A stretch of 64,000 nucleotides of DNA from Shimia sp. R9_2 (GTDB lineage Bacteria; Pseudomonadota; Alphaproteobacteria; Rhodobacterales; Rhodobacteraceae), in assembly GCF_017743735.1 (NCBI RefSeq), contig NZ_JAGHRO010000004.1, forward strand, positions 62,001-126,000. Direction: 5' to 3'. A model generated the notes under the pieces. The model searched no databases and had not been told where the DNA came from. It saw only the letters and a list, made by a program, of their open reading frames with translations. A program made the translations under genes and the position numbers. Below are positions 1 through 12,256 of the stretch, piece after piece. Each line of letters starts with the position of its first letter. Position 1 is the stretch's first letter.

Positions 1-1
1 C

Positions 2-442
2 TTCGCGTGCGACCTTATCTGTTGTTGAGTCAGGGCATAGCAAATAGCGCGACCCTTCCTTCAAGGTCTGCGCCATGGCCGCGCGAATGGCGCCGTCCTG
101 CCCGACATCCGGCACACGGACAGCCCGCAGATCAATATCGCCGCTCTGACTGTCCGTCACCAAAGGATCCGGCCCTGCCAAAGGCGCACCGCGACCCTCG
201 GCCACAAAGGTGCCGCGTCCTACAGTGGTTTCCAGCAACCCCTCTTCCACAGCGAGCTTGTAAGCGCGGGCGACCGTTCCCGGTGTGATCCCAAGATCCC
301 ATGCCAGATCCCGCACCGTTGGCAACTTTTCCCCCACAGGCAGCTGCCCGCCATGCACGGCACAACGAAGTGATTGTACCAACACGAGATACTTCGGATC
401 GGTACAATTTTCAAAAACAGGCGGCCAAAATGTACCAGTCAC
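2..442 (-). CDS. GntR/MocR-type transcriptional regulator, N-terminal part (runs off left edge)
   Basis: Reading leftward from a GTG at 442, an open frame of 147 codons runs to the window edge with no stop, so the C-terminus is missing. A GAGG ribosome-binding site lies 7 bases upstream of the GTG. Residues about 15-85 form a winged helix of the GntR family: a basic helix with EKLPTVRDLA, then the recognition-helix region TPGTVARAY and the wing GLLETTVGRGTF. The segment after it, beginning IDLRAVRVPD, resembles the linker that precedes the aminotransferase-like domain in MocR/PdxR regulators, but that domain lies outside the window. The gene is divergent from the DUF1127 gene and repeats of ATTGTAyC lie in and before its start, so autoregulation and control of the neighbour are likely. 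MocR class is an inference; GntR class is clear. Confidence 0.8.
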   Translation of the reverse strand, partial: MTGTFWPPVFENCTDPKYLVLVQSLRCAVHGGQLPVGEKLPTVRDLAWDLGITPGTVARAYKLAVEEGLLETTVGRGTFVAEGRGAPLAGPDPLVTDSQSGDIDLRAVRVPDVGQDGAIRAAMAQTLKEGSRYLLCPDSTTDKVARE

Positions 443-518
443 AATGTTTTCCTCGCCATTGTATCACGCCAAAGCTACACAATCAGTGTAACAAACTTGA
501 GGATTGTATCAATACAAT
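373..518. promoter_or_regulatory. Cluster of ATTGTAyC boxes between the GntR-type regulator and DUF1127
   Basis: ATTGTACC at 373-380 faces GGTACAAT at 401-408. TGTACC follows at 431-436 and ATTGTATCA at 458-466. ATTGTAT-N2-ATACAAT, a perfect palindrome, lies at 503-518, 13 bases before the DUF1127 start. The mix of direct and inverted copies of one 8-mer is what GntR/MocR operators look like. Binding by the adjacent regulator is inferred from position only. Confidence 0.55.
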
Positions 519-531
519 ATTGGAGACGACC

Positions 532-762
532 ATGACAATGACCACGACACACCTCGAAAGCCTGACCAGCCACGCCGCCAATGCGCAACTTCCTGTTGCG
601 GCACGCCTCGCGCTGTCTTTCGCAGCTGTGGTCACCGCATGGGATCAGCGCGCACGCACCCGCCGTGCCCTCTCCAAACTCGACGCAGCGCAGCTCAAAG
701 ACATCGGCGTATCGCTCGCAGACGCCCGCGCGGAAGTCGAAAAGAAGATGTGGCAAATCTGA
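532..762 (+). CDS. DUF1127 domain protein
   Basis: A 76-residue protein whose C-terminal half (about 40-75) carries the DUF1127 pattern, an Arg-rich helix followed by LSKLDAAQLKDIGVS. Small DUF1127 proteins of alphaproteobacteria have been tied to RNA turnover and phosphate or carbon physiology, and the basic helix suggests nucleic acid contact. The start ATG is preceded by GGAGA. The gene is divergent from the GntR-type regulator, with the ATTGTAyC boxes between them, and is followed at once by a strong terminator, so it is probably monocistronic. Its specific role here is unknown. Confidence 0.85.
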   Translation: MTMTTTHLESLTSHAANAQLPVAARLALSFAAVVTAWDQRARTRRALSKLDAAQLKDIGVSLADARAEVEKKMWQI

Positions 763-788
763 CTCCCGTCAGTTGCCTCTTCCCCCCT

Positions 789-817
789 GGGCCGGGTTCA
801 TCCCGGCCCTTTTTTTT
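789..817 (+). terminator. Intrinsic terminator of the DUF1127 gene
   Basis: GGGCCGGG, a 5-base loop, CCCGGCCC and a run of eight T residues. The T-run reaches into the 3' end of the convergent DUF2459 gene. Confidence 0.9.
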
Positions 818-1466
818 ATTCTGCTCCATAGCGCCGGTGCAAATCCCAGATCAAACCAAAACTCAAAACAGCTGGTCCGGGAGCTGAAGCAACCCCGCCA
901 GCACGCAACGCTTGCGACACCCAGCTGTTGCAAGTTTGGAAGGCATGATACTGTCCGCTGCCCTCATAAAACGCCCCCACGCCATAAAGACCTGGTCCTA
1001 GCTGGTTCGTCGATACCGCTCCGGATTCAACAAAGCGAAGCATTTCGGACAGGGCGTCGGCTGAAATATGTAGAGTTATGTATTCGGAACTGCGAAAAAC
1101 AATCTCCGGATTTCCCCGCCCTGTCGCGATATGCAAAACGCTTCTACTCGGTACCAACAAGGCCTTTAGGCCAATGGCAAGTGTGACGTCCCGAAATGTT
1201 GGGACTTCGAAATAGAACCCCGCATCCCCCCAGCCAAATTCGAACCACTCGGCGTCTGGAAACTGCTTCAACCAATCGACGGAGTTCCTATCTCCCAAGG
1301 TCTCAAGCACAGAACGCGGCAATACCAACCCTGTATGATAACCGTGATCGAACACCCAAATGCGTGTACCCTTGTCAGTATCAATCGGATCACCACGTTC
1401 AATCGCAACAAAGCGGCTGACCATCCCAACCAACAAAATCAGAACGATGTACCAAACCCACCTCAC
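816..1466 (-). CDS. DUF2459 family membrane-anchored protein
   Basis: A 216-residue protein with one N-terminal membrane segment (residues about 3-20) and a soluble domain containing FDHGYHTGLVLP, EFGWGDAGFY and NSWVSQALRAGG. These match the DUF2459 (TIGR02117) family. The conserved His and Cys/Asn positions suggest an enzyme, but no function is established. The start is GTG at 1466, overlapping the stop of the thioesterase gene in a GTGA arrangement, so the two are translationally coupled. The coding sequence looks slightly less GC-rich than its neighbours. Confidence 0.8.
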   Translation of the reverse strand: MRWVWYIVLILLVGMVSRFVAIERGDPIDTDKGTRIWVFDHGYHTGLVLPRSVLETLGDRNSVDWLKQFPDAEWFEFGWGDAGFYFEVPTFRDVTLAIGLKALLVPSRSVLHIATGRGNPEIVFRSSEYITLHISADALSEMLRFVESGAVSTNQLGPGLYGVGAFYEGSGQYHAFQTCNSWVSQALRAGGVASAPGPAVLSFGLIWDLHRRYGAE

Positions 1467-1885
1467 GATTTAGGCGGGATCGCATAGGTCATATTGGCCC
1501 GCGCCACCGGCATCTCTTCCCCCTCGGAATAGATCAGAATGCTTGTCACTGACAGGCTGCGCCCAAGCTTCAAAAGCGTCGCCTTCGCAATCAGGTCTTT
1601 GCCAGACGCCGGTTTGCGCATGAAATCCAGCGAACAATTGGTGGTTACCGTCAGCGCCTCTTTGCCAATGCAAGCCATGGTCGCCACATAGGCTGCCACA
1701 TCGGCCAGCGCGAACATCGACGGCCCCGAAACCGTGCCCCCCGGGCGCAGATGCCGCTCCGCCACCATCAGACGCATCACCGTGTTGGTGCCATCAATAT
1801 GCTCCACCACAAAATCGTCTTTGACCTGCGGAAAGACCGACTGCAGCCAATCGGTCATTTCTTCTGCACTCATCACTGCTTGCAT
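1463..1885 (-). CDS. PaaI-family hot-dog thioesterase
   Basis: A 140-residue single hot-dog domain. The sequence GGTVSGPSMFALADVAAYVA matches the PaaI/YdiI thioesterase helix, with an Asp where the catalytic acidic residue is expected, followed by the strand TVTTNCSLDFMRKPASGKDL. It probably hydrolyses an acyl-CoA of unknown identity. It is divergent from the enoyl-CoA hydratase-like gene, separated by 56 bases, which fits a CoA-ester metabolism context. It is coupled downstream to the DUF2459 gene by a GTGA overlap. Confidence 0.85.
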   Translation of the reverse strand: MQAVMSAEEMTDWLQSVFPQVKDDFVVEHIDGTNTVMRLMVAERHLRPGGTVSGPSMFALADVAAYVATMACIGKEALTVTTNCSLDFMRKPASGKDLIAKATLLKLGRSLSVTSILIYSEGEEMPVARANMTYAIPPKS

Positions 1886-1941
1886 ACTTTTCCTCCCTGC
1901 CCTCTGGGGTTACCGTTGCCGCAAACGTCAGGGAGGGCAAG

Positions 1942-2727
1942 ATGACAATTCTGGAACGTCGCGACACGGAAGCGGTGGCACATCTCACGATGAATGCGCC
2001 GGATCGGCTGAATGCACTGTCTGACGAAATGCTGGCCGCCCTGCAGGCCGAATTTGAGGCCTTGAGCGGGGACAGCAGCATCCGCGCCGTGATCCTCTCA
2101 GGCAGCGGCAAGGCCTTTTGCGCCGGCCATGATCTCAAACAAATGACCGCCGGACGGCAATCTGAGGATGGTGGCAAAGACTATTTCAAGGATCTCTTCA
2201 CCCGCTGCGCCACCATGATGCAAAGCATTCAGCGCCTGCCCCAGCCGGTGATTGCACAGGTGCATGGCATTGCCACCGCCGCAGGCTGCCAGCTGGTGGC
2301 AAGCTGCGATATGGCAGTGGCGGCTGAAGGCACACGCTTTGGCGTCAACGGCGTCAACATCGGCCTCTTCTGCTCCACCCCAATGGTGGCGCTCAGCCGC
2401 AATATCCCGCGCAAACAGGCCTTTGAAATGCTCACCACTGGCCAATTCATTGATGCCACACGCGCTGAAACCCTTGGGCTGGTCAACCGTGTTGTGCCGC
2501 AAGACCAATTGGCGTCTGCCACCGAAGAGCTTGCCCAAACCGTCGCCGCCAAACTTGGTGTGGCCGTGAAGATCGGCAAACAGGCTTTTTATGAACAACT
2601 GCAAATGCCGCTCTCTGAGGCCTACGACTATACCGGTGATGTCATGGTGCAAAATATGCTCTGGCGGGAAACCGAGGCCGGGATAGACGCTTTCCTCAAC
2701 AAAGAAACGCCCAAATGGGAGCAATAG
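1942..2727 (+). CDS. Enoyl-CoA hydratase/isomerase family protein (ECHDC3-like)
   Basis: A 261-residue crotonase-fold protein. The oxyanion-hole segments are visible: AFCAGHDLKQM near residue 57 and HGIATAAGCQLVAS near 110. The two glutamates used for hydration by classical enoyl-CoA hydratase are absent: the position in GGGCELA is Gln here (AAGCQLV) and the second falls in FGVNGVNIG with no acid. This matches the ECHDC3-like subgroup, so true hydratase activity should not be assumed. Start ATG follows AGGGAGGGCAAG, a good ribosome-binding site. trmFO follows 39 bases later. Confidence 0.85.
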   Translation: MTILERRDTEAVAHLTMNAPDRLNALSDEMLAALQAEFEALSGDSSIRAVILSGSGKAFCAGHDLKQMTAGRQSEDGGKDYFKDLFTRCATMMQSIQRLPQPVIAQVHGIATAAGCQLVASCDMAVAAEGTRFGVNGVNIGLFCSTPMVALSRNIPRKQAFEMLTTGQFIDATRAETLGLVNRVVPQDQLASATEELAQTVAAKLGVAVKIGKQAFYEQLQMPLSEAYDYTGDVMVQNMLWRETEAGIDAFLNKETPKWEQ

Positions 2728-2766
2728 AGCGCCGCTTGCCCCTTCCCAAAGAGCGCGTCCTCGCCT

Positions 2767-4134
2767 ATGTCCGCCCCCATGACACAGACATTGCATATCA
2801 TTGGCGGCGGTATGGCCGGCTCCGAGGCTGCGTGGCAAGCGGCGAACATGGGCGTTCAGGTGGTGATCCACGAGATGCGCCCGAAGGTGGAAACCTTTGC
2901 CCATCGCACCGGGCATCTGGCAGAGATGGTCTGCTCCAACTCTTTCCGCTCTGACGATGATGAGCAAAACGCTGTGGGCCTCCTGCATTGGGAAATGCGT
3001 GCGGCCAACGGCTTGATCATGTCGAAAGCTGATGAGCACCGCCTGCCTGCAGGTGGCGCACTCGCGGTGGACCGTGACCCATTTGCCGAGTCTGTGACAG
3101 AGGCGCTGATGGCGCACCCCAATGTCACGGTTGAGTACGGCGAAATCACCGAACTGCCCAGCGATGGCCACTGGATCATCGCCACCGGTCCGCTGACCTC
3201 CACGTCGCTTGGCGCGGCCATTCAGGCCGAAACCGGCGCGGACCGTCTGGCGTTCTTTGATGCTATCGCCCCGATTGTCTATGCCGAAAGCATCGACATG
3301 GATGTGGCCTGGCTGCAGTCGCGCTATGACAAAGGCGAGACCGAAGAAGAGCGCAAAGCCTACCTCAACTGCCCGATGACCAAAGAGCAATATGAGGCTT
3401 TCATCGACGCGCTGCTGGCGGCAGACAAAACCGAATTCCACGAAGGCGAAACCGCTGGATATTTTGACGGCTGCCTGCCGATCGAGGTGATGGCCGAACG
3501 TGGCCGCGAGACCCTGCGCTTTGGGCCGATGAAGCCGGTTGGCCTGACCAACATCCACAAACCGGATGATAAGCCCTATGCGGTGGTTCAACTTCGCCGT
3601 GATAACGCATTGGGAACGCTCTATAATATCGTCGGATTTCAGACCAAGATGAAGTACGGCGCGCAGACCGATGTGTTCAAAATGATCCCCGGTTTGGAGA
3701 ACGCCTCCTTTGCGCGCCTTGGCGGCATTCACCGCAACACCTTTATCAATTCGCCCACCCTTCTGGACGATCAGATGCGCCTGAAATCCCGCCCCAACAT
3801 CCGCTTTGCCGGGCAAGTTACGGGCGTTGAGGGCTATGTGGAAAGCGCAGCCATGGGTCTGCTCGCAGGGCGTCTTGCGGCCGCTGAAATCCTCGGCGCA
3901 CCGCTGCCAACCGCACCGCTGAACACAGCAATGGGCGCATTGGTGCATCACATCACCGGCGGCGCGGAGGCCAAAACCTTCCAGCCGATGAATGTGAACT
4001 TTGGCCTGTTCCAGCCGGTAGATGGCCTCAAAGGGGGGCGCCGCGGTCGCAAGGACCGCTACAAGGCCTACACCGACCGCGCCAAAGCCGACTGGCAGGC
4101 ATGGCTCGATGCGCAGGCAACGGTAGACGCCTAA
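2767..4134 (+). CDS. trmFO: Methylenetetrahydrofolate-tRNA-(uracil-5-)-methyltransferase TrmFO
   Basis: A 455-residue flavoprotein that makes 5-methyluridine at position 54 of tRNA, using methylenetetrahydrofolate as carbon donor and FADH2 as reductant. The FAD-binding [11 protein letters not shown] lies near residues 13-23. The active-site CSNSFRSDD segment and [11 protein letters not shown] near the C-terminus are typical, and the length fits the family. Two in-frame ATGs (2767 and 2779) are possible starts and neither has a clear ribosome-binding site. It is followed closely by gluQRS, another tRNA modification gene, on the same strand. Confidence 0.95.
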   Translation: MSAPMTQTLHIIGGGMAGSEAAWQAANMGVQVVIHEMRPKVETFAHRTGHLAEMVCSNSFRSDDDEQNAVGLLHWEMRAANGLIMSKADEHRLPAGGALAVDRDPFAESVTEALMAHPNVTVEYGEITELPSDGHWIIATGPLTSTSLGAAIQAETGADRLAFFDAIAPIVYAESIDMDVAWLQSRYDKGETEEERKAYLNCPMTKEQYEAFIDALLAADKTEFHEGETAGYFDGCLPIEVMAERGRETLRFGPMKPVGLTNIHKPDDKPYAVVQLRRDNALGTLYNIVGFQTKMKYGAQTDVFKMIPGLENASFARLGGIHRNTFINSPTLLDDQMRLKSRPNIRFAGQVTGVEGYVESAAMGLLAGRLAAAEILGAPLPTAPLNTAMGALVHHITGGAEAKTFQPMNVNFGLFQPVDGLKGGRRGRKDRYKAYTDRAKADWQAWLDAQATVDA

Positions 4135-4181
4135 ATCTCATCATCCTAGGGTGGCGCAAAACCAAAAAGCGGTTCCTCAAC

Positions 4182-5042
4182 GTGACATTCATCACGCGCT
4201 TTGCGCCATCTCCCACCGGCCCTTTGCATCTGGGCCATGCCTATTCCGCGCTGCTTGCCCATGACACAGCCCGCGCAAAGGGCGGCCAGTTTTTGCTTCG
4301 CATCGACGATCTCGACCAATCCCGCGCCCGCCCCGCGTGGGAAGAGCAGATCTATGAGGATCTGCACTGGCTCGGGATCACCTGGGATGGCCCGGTGCGC
4401 AAGCAATCAGACCACTTTGCCGACTACGAGCTGGCGCTGAGCCAATTGCGCGACATGGGGCTGACCTATGAATGCACCTGCACACGGCGAGATATTGAAG
4501 CCGCCGCCAGCGCGCCACAGGAAGGTGTGCCGGAGTTCGGCCCGGACGGACGCATCTATCCCGGAACATGCCGCAACGCCCATCACGCCACACAAGATGC
4601 CACTTGCACACGGCTTGATATGGAGAAGGCCTGCGCTTTGGCCCTCCCTTTCGCTTTTGAAGAGCAAGGTCCGCTGCACACAGGCACGCATCAGCTCGTC
4701 GCCCAAAGGCTGATCAATCACGTGGGGGATGTGGTGCTTGCGCGCCGCAACATGGCCGCCTCCTACCACCTCTCCGTGGTGCTGGATGACGCGGCAACCG
4801 ATATCAGCCATGTCATTCGCGGCGCGGATCTTTTTGAAGCCACCGCAATCCACGTGCTCCTGCAGGCGCTGTTCAAGCTGCCCACGCCCACTTATCACCA
4901 CCACGATCTGATCCGCGATGCAGCGGGCAAACGTCTCGCGAAACGCGACGATGCGCGCGCCATCGCCAAGTTCAGAGAAGACGGCGCCTCCCCCGCAGAC
5001 ATCCGCGCCATGGTTGGCCTGCCGCCAGCTTCATTCTGCTAA
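4182..5042 (+). CDS. gluQRS: Glutamyl-Q tRNA(Asp) synthetase
   Basis: A 286-residue paralogue of the GluRS catalytic domain, lacking the anticodon-binding domain, that attaches glutamate to queuosine 34 of tRNA-Asp. The HLGH (HIGH-type) motif follows RFAPSPTGP at the N-terminus, a KRLAKRD (KMSKS-type) loop is near the C-terminus, and the family zinc ligands appear as CTC and YPGTC. I chose GTG at 4182 because homology begins at once (TFITRFAPSPTGP). The frame extends further upstream, but that stretch overlaps trmFO and is not homologous. An AT-rich AAATACTC element follows the stop. Confidence 0.92.
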   Translation: MTFITRFAPSPTGPLHLGHAYSALLAHDTARAKGGQFLLRIDDLDQSRARPAWEEQIYEDLHWLGITWDGPVRKQSDHFADYELALSQLRDMGLTYECTCTRRDIEAAASAPQEGVPEFGPDGRIYPGTCRNAHHATQDATCTRLDMEKACALALPFAFEEQGPLHTGTHQLVAQRLINHVGDVVLARRNMAASYHLSVVLDDAATDISHVIRGADLFEATAIHVLLQALFKLPTPTYHHHDLIRDAAGKRLAKRDDARAIAKFREDGASPADIRAMVGLPPASFC

Positions 5043-5074
5043 AAATACTCTCGCCGGAGGCATGAGCTGGAAGC

Positions 5075-5437
5075 TCATTCATCCATCGGTTTCATCAACT
5101 CAACGGTCTGCCCATCCCGCACAGCGGTATAAAAGCATGTGCGACGGTTGGTATGGCACGCCGCCCCAACCTGCTTGATCAGCACAAGGATGCAGTCCTG
5201 ATCACAGTCATAACGGAAATCAACAAGCTCCTGCGTATGGCCAGAGGTCTCCCCTTTGATCCAGAACGACTGGCGTGACCGGCTCCAATAGGTCACCCGC
5301 TTGGTTTCCAACGTCTTGGCCACCGCCTCGGCGTTCATCCAGGCCATCATCAACACTTCACCGCTTTCGCTATCCTGCGCAATCGCCGGGATCAGCCCCG
5401 CCTCATTGTAGGTCAGTGATTTTGGATCAAATTCCAT
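5075..5437 (-). CDS. hisI: Phosphoribosyl-AMP cyclohydrolase
   Basis: A 120-residue HisI, third step of histidine biosynthesis, opening the adenine ring of phosphoribosyl-AMP in the cytoplasm. The zinc- and magnesium-binding core is visible as [12 protein letters not shown] and [11 protein letters not shown]. The start is ATG at 5437, preceded by a GAAGG site; the reading frame extends 31 codons further but overlaps the divergent scaffold gene promoter region. No hisE domain is fused. It stands apart from other his genes and is convergent with gluQRS. Confidence 0.95.
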   Translation of the reverse strand: MEFDPKSLTYNEAGLIPAIAQDSESGEVLMMAWMNAEAVAKTLETKRVTYWSRSRQSFWIKGETSGHTQELVDFRYDCDQDCILVLIKQVGAACHTNRRTCFYTAVRDGQTVELMKPMDE

Positions 5438-5504
5438 ACCTTCGTCCCCTTTGCATCCCGTGTTTTCCTCTCTATCTAGGAATGACGCAGCAAAGGAAAC
5501 AGCG

Positions 5505-5957
5505 ATGTCCGGCGAAACCGACCTGATCAAGCTTTACTCTGGCCAGATCCTGCAATTGGCGGCATCCATTCCGCACACCGACCGGCTTGTTGATCCGCAC
5601 GCAACCGTCAAAAAGCGCTCGCCCCTCTGCGGCTCCACAGTGACGGTTGATGTGTCGGTCGCCGATGGTGTGATCAGCGCATTTGGCCAGGATGTGAAAG
5701 CCTGCGCGCTTGGTCAGGCTGCCGCCTCCGTCGTCGGTGCCAATGTCATCGGCCGCAGCCGCGCAGAGATCGATGCCGCGCGCGATGCACTCAAAGACAT
5801 GTTGAAACAGGACGGCCCAACACCTCCGGCGCCCTTTGACGGGCTCGAAGTTCTGCGCCCCGCGCGCGACTATAAAAACCGCCACGCCTCCATTCTGCTC
5901 GCCCTTGAGGCCACAGCAGAAGCTTTTGAGGCCGCGGAACAAGCCAACTGCGCTTAA
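5505..5957 (+). CDS. IscU/NifU-like iron-sulfur cluster scaffold protein
   Basis: A 150-residue IscU-like protein. The sequence [17 protein letters not shown] has the first conserved Cys, and [14 protein letters not shown] has the second; a third Cys near the very C-terminus (ANCA) is not the usual HC motif. Such short alphaproteobacterial proteins are annotated as iron-sulfur cluster assembly scaffolds. The start ATG at 5505 has AAGGAAA upstream. It is divergent from hisI. Whether it carries a cluster is uncertain because the full three-Cys arrangement is altered. Confidence 0.8.
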   Translation: MSGETDLIKLYSGQILQLAASIPHTDRLVDPHATVKKRSPLCGSTVTVDVSVADGVISAFGQDVKACALGQAAASVVGANVIGRSRAEIDAARDALKDMLKQDGPTPPAPFDGLEVLRPARDYKNRHASILLALEATAEAFEAAEQANCA

Positions 5958-6132
5958 TTCCCGACCACAGGTGGTACAGGTCAAACCCTGTTTGATCGGA
6001 CCTTCACTCTATGAAAGGGGGCCAGCCCCCTCGGCCGTCAGCCTCTCCCCCGGGATATTGCGGGCAAGAGGAAGCCGCATTGCCGCTGTGCCTCTTCCGC
6101 GCGCTGCCATCCAAACGCCTTGACCTACAGAA
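5958..6132. other. Non-coding stretch with one copy of a dispersed intergenic repeat
   Basis: No convincing gene lies here. On the minus strand about 6011-6081 reads as GGCTTC..., AATATCCCGGGG and then GGGGGCTGGCCCCC, the same module as found near 49841 and 53063. It lies between the 3' end of the scaffold gene and the terminator at 6133. Confidence 0.6.
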
Positions 6133-6170
6133 CAAAAAAACCGCCGCACTTCCGGGGAGAAGGCGGCGGT
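6133..6170 (-). terminator. Strong leftward intrinsic terminator
   Basis: On the minus strand CCGCCGC pairs with GCGGCGG across an interior that can itself pair (CTTC/GGAAG), followed by seven T residues. It terminates transcription arriving from the 40-residue membrane protein gene or from a separate RNA in 6171-6366. Confidence 0.85.
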
Positions 6171-6366
6171 AAGGCCAAGCGTTATCACGTGGGACCTGAG
6201 CCATCTACAAAGGGGGAGGCAGACCCCCAAGAGGACTAGGAACAGGCAGTGTCAGTCAGAACGCATCACGTGGGGACAGATGCGCAGATGGTCAGCGTGA
6301 AAGCCGCAGGCAATGAGGTGAGACAGAAACTGCCTCAGTGGCACAGAAAGAGTTCAGTCGATCAAG
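6171..6366 (-). ncRNA. Candidate structured 3' UTR or small RNA
   Basis: About 200 bases without a plausible gene lie between the 40-residue membrane protein gene and a strong terminator on the same strand. The stretch contains a GGGGG-N7-CCCCC hairpin (6212-6228) and two copies of ATCACGTGGG (6184-6193 and 6265-6274). It may be a long 3' UTR of the SOS-boxed gene or an independent small RNA. The evidence is the terminator plus repeated and paired elements; no RNA family was recognised. Confidence 0.4.
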
Positions 6367-6489
6367 TCACACAAAACCAGGCACATGCAGCGCAAGCACC
6401 AGCATGATCACCAGAGCCACCCCGCCAACAGCATCCTGCAACAGTGTGTCACCTGAATTGCGCACGACCGATTTGATTTGCTGCATCAT
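6367..6489 (-). CDS. 40-residue single-pass membrane protein with upstream SOS boxes
   Basis: Reading leftward from ATG ATG at 6489, a 40-residue protein has a polar N-terminus (MMQQIKSVVRNSGDTLLQ) and one hydrophobic segment (about residues 20-38). The ribosome-binding site GGAGAGG is 4 bases upstream, which is why I chose this start. I recall similar short proteins in other Rhodobacterales but know no function. A perfect GTTC-N7-GTTC LexA box lies about 65 bases upstream. Small SOS-induced membrane peptides that stop division are known (Caulobacter SidA), so an SOS role is a reasonable inference. It follows recG on the same strand. Confidence 0.75.
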   Translation of the reverse strand: MMQQIKSVVRNSGDTLLQDAVGGVALVIMLVLALHVPGFV

Positions 6490-6515
6490 GGGGCCTCTCC
6501 TTCTCCCTAAGTTTT

Positions 6516-6578
6516 GTTTCCCATTTGTTCTCACGTGGTGCGATTCGAGTAAAGAACTTTTTGAGAACAAAAGAGAAC
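6516..6578. promoter_or_regulatory. SOS (LexA) boxes upstream of the 40-residue membrane protein
   Basis: GAAC-N7-GAAC at 6554-6568, which reads GTTC-N7-GTTC on the minus strand, matches the alphaproteobacterial LexA box exactly. A further GAAC at 6575-6578 sits 6 bases beyond. A one-mismatch box, GTTT-N7-GTTC on the plus strand, lies at 6516-6530. All are between recG and the small gene, in its promoter position. Confidence 0.7.
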
Positions 6579-6596
6579 ATTAAGAGACCTTCGGGG

Positions 6597-11753
<5,157 letters not shown>

Positions 11754-11786
11754 TTGGACTTCCTTACAACTGGGAGGGTTTATGCG

Positions 11787-11844
11787 TTAACATTAACCTT
11801 AATGGTTAAAGGTTAACGAGCCGTTACCAATTTAGGAAGGTTAA
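11787..11844. promoter_or_regulatory. TTAA half-site cluster upstream of ctrA
   Basis: TTAA occurs at 11787, 11793, 11799, 11806 and 11813, and again at 11841, in the leader of ctrA. CtrA recognises TTAA half-sites (TTAA-N7-TTAA in Caulobacter), though no pair here has exactly 7 bases between. The density suggests autoregulation, but binding is inferred. Confidence 0.5.
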
Positions 11845-11853
11845 GAGGCAAAA

Positions 11854-12132
11854 TCAGTTCTGTCTAAATTTCTGCACCGCTGTCGCTTTCAAAGCCTCCT
11901 GTCCATGGGTCGACACAGCGGTCACCCATTCGTTGAACTCATCATCACTTAATCCATAGGTTTCAAGCGCTTCGCGCTTTGTGATCAACCCATAGGCCAC
12001 GCCGCGCACAACCGCGGCTTTGCGTGATGCCACCCAGCGTTTGGTGTTGGCCGGTGGCAAATCGGCCCGCGTCATCACCTGCCCGTCTGACAGGGTAACA
12101 CATCTTGGCCCCTCAACTTTTTTCAAAAACAT
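11854..12132 (-). CDS. sciP: CtrA inhibitor SciP (DUF1153)
   Basis: A 92-residue helix-turn-helix protein with the DUF1153 pattern: FLKKVEGPRCVTL, LTRADLPP-like MTRADLPP, RWVASRKAAVVRGV and the helix KREALETYGLSDDEF. In Caulobacter SciP binds CtrA at promoters and blocks transcription. The start is the second ATG (12132), since the GGAG site is 9 bases from it and touches the first ATG at 12141. It is on the same strand just upstream of ctrA, so regulator and antagonist are linked. Confidence 0.88.
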   Translation of the reverse strand: MFLKKVEGPRCVTLSDGQVMTRADLPPANTKRWVASRKAAVVRGVAYGLITKREALETYGLSDDEFNEWVTAVSTHGQEALKATAVQKFRQN

Positions 12133-12256
12133 TGCGTCCATCTCCTCGCGTGAGGAAAATTTTCTCCGAGTGGACTTAACGAGGCCCTAAAGCGCCCCTT
12201 GAGAGTATCTAAGATTTTCCTATATTCTCGTCGACTTCTGACCGGAGAGACTCACC

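Noticed and set aside
2098-3951. Long 617-codon minus-strand open frame opposite the enoyl-CoA hydratase-like gene and trmFO
   Set aside because: It is antisense to two well-supported genes, has no recognisable domain and a His/Gly/Arg-heavy composition typical of antisense frames in GC-rich DNA.
4101-4181. Upstream extension of gluQRS
   Set aside because: It overlaps the 3' end of trmFO and lacks homology; the GTG at 4182 begins directly at the conserved N-terminus.
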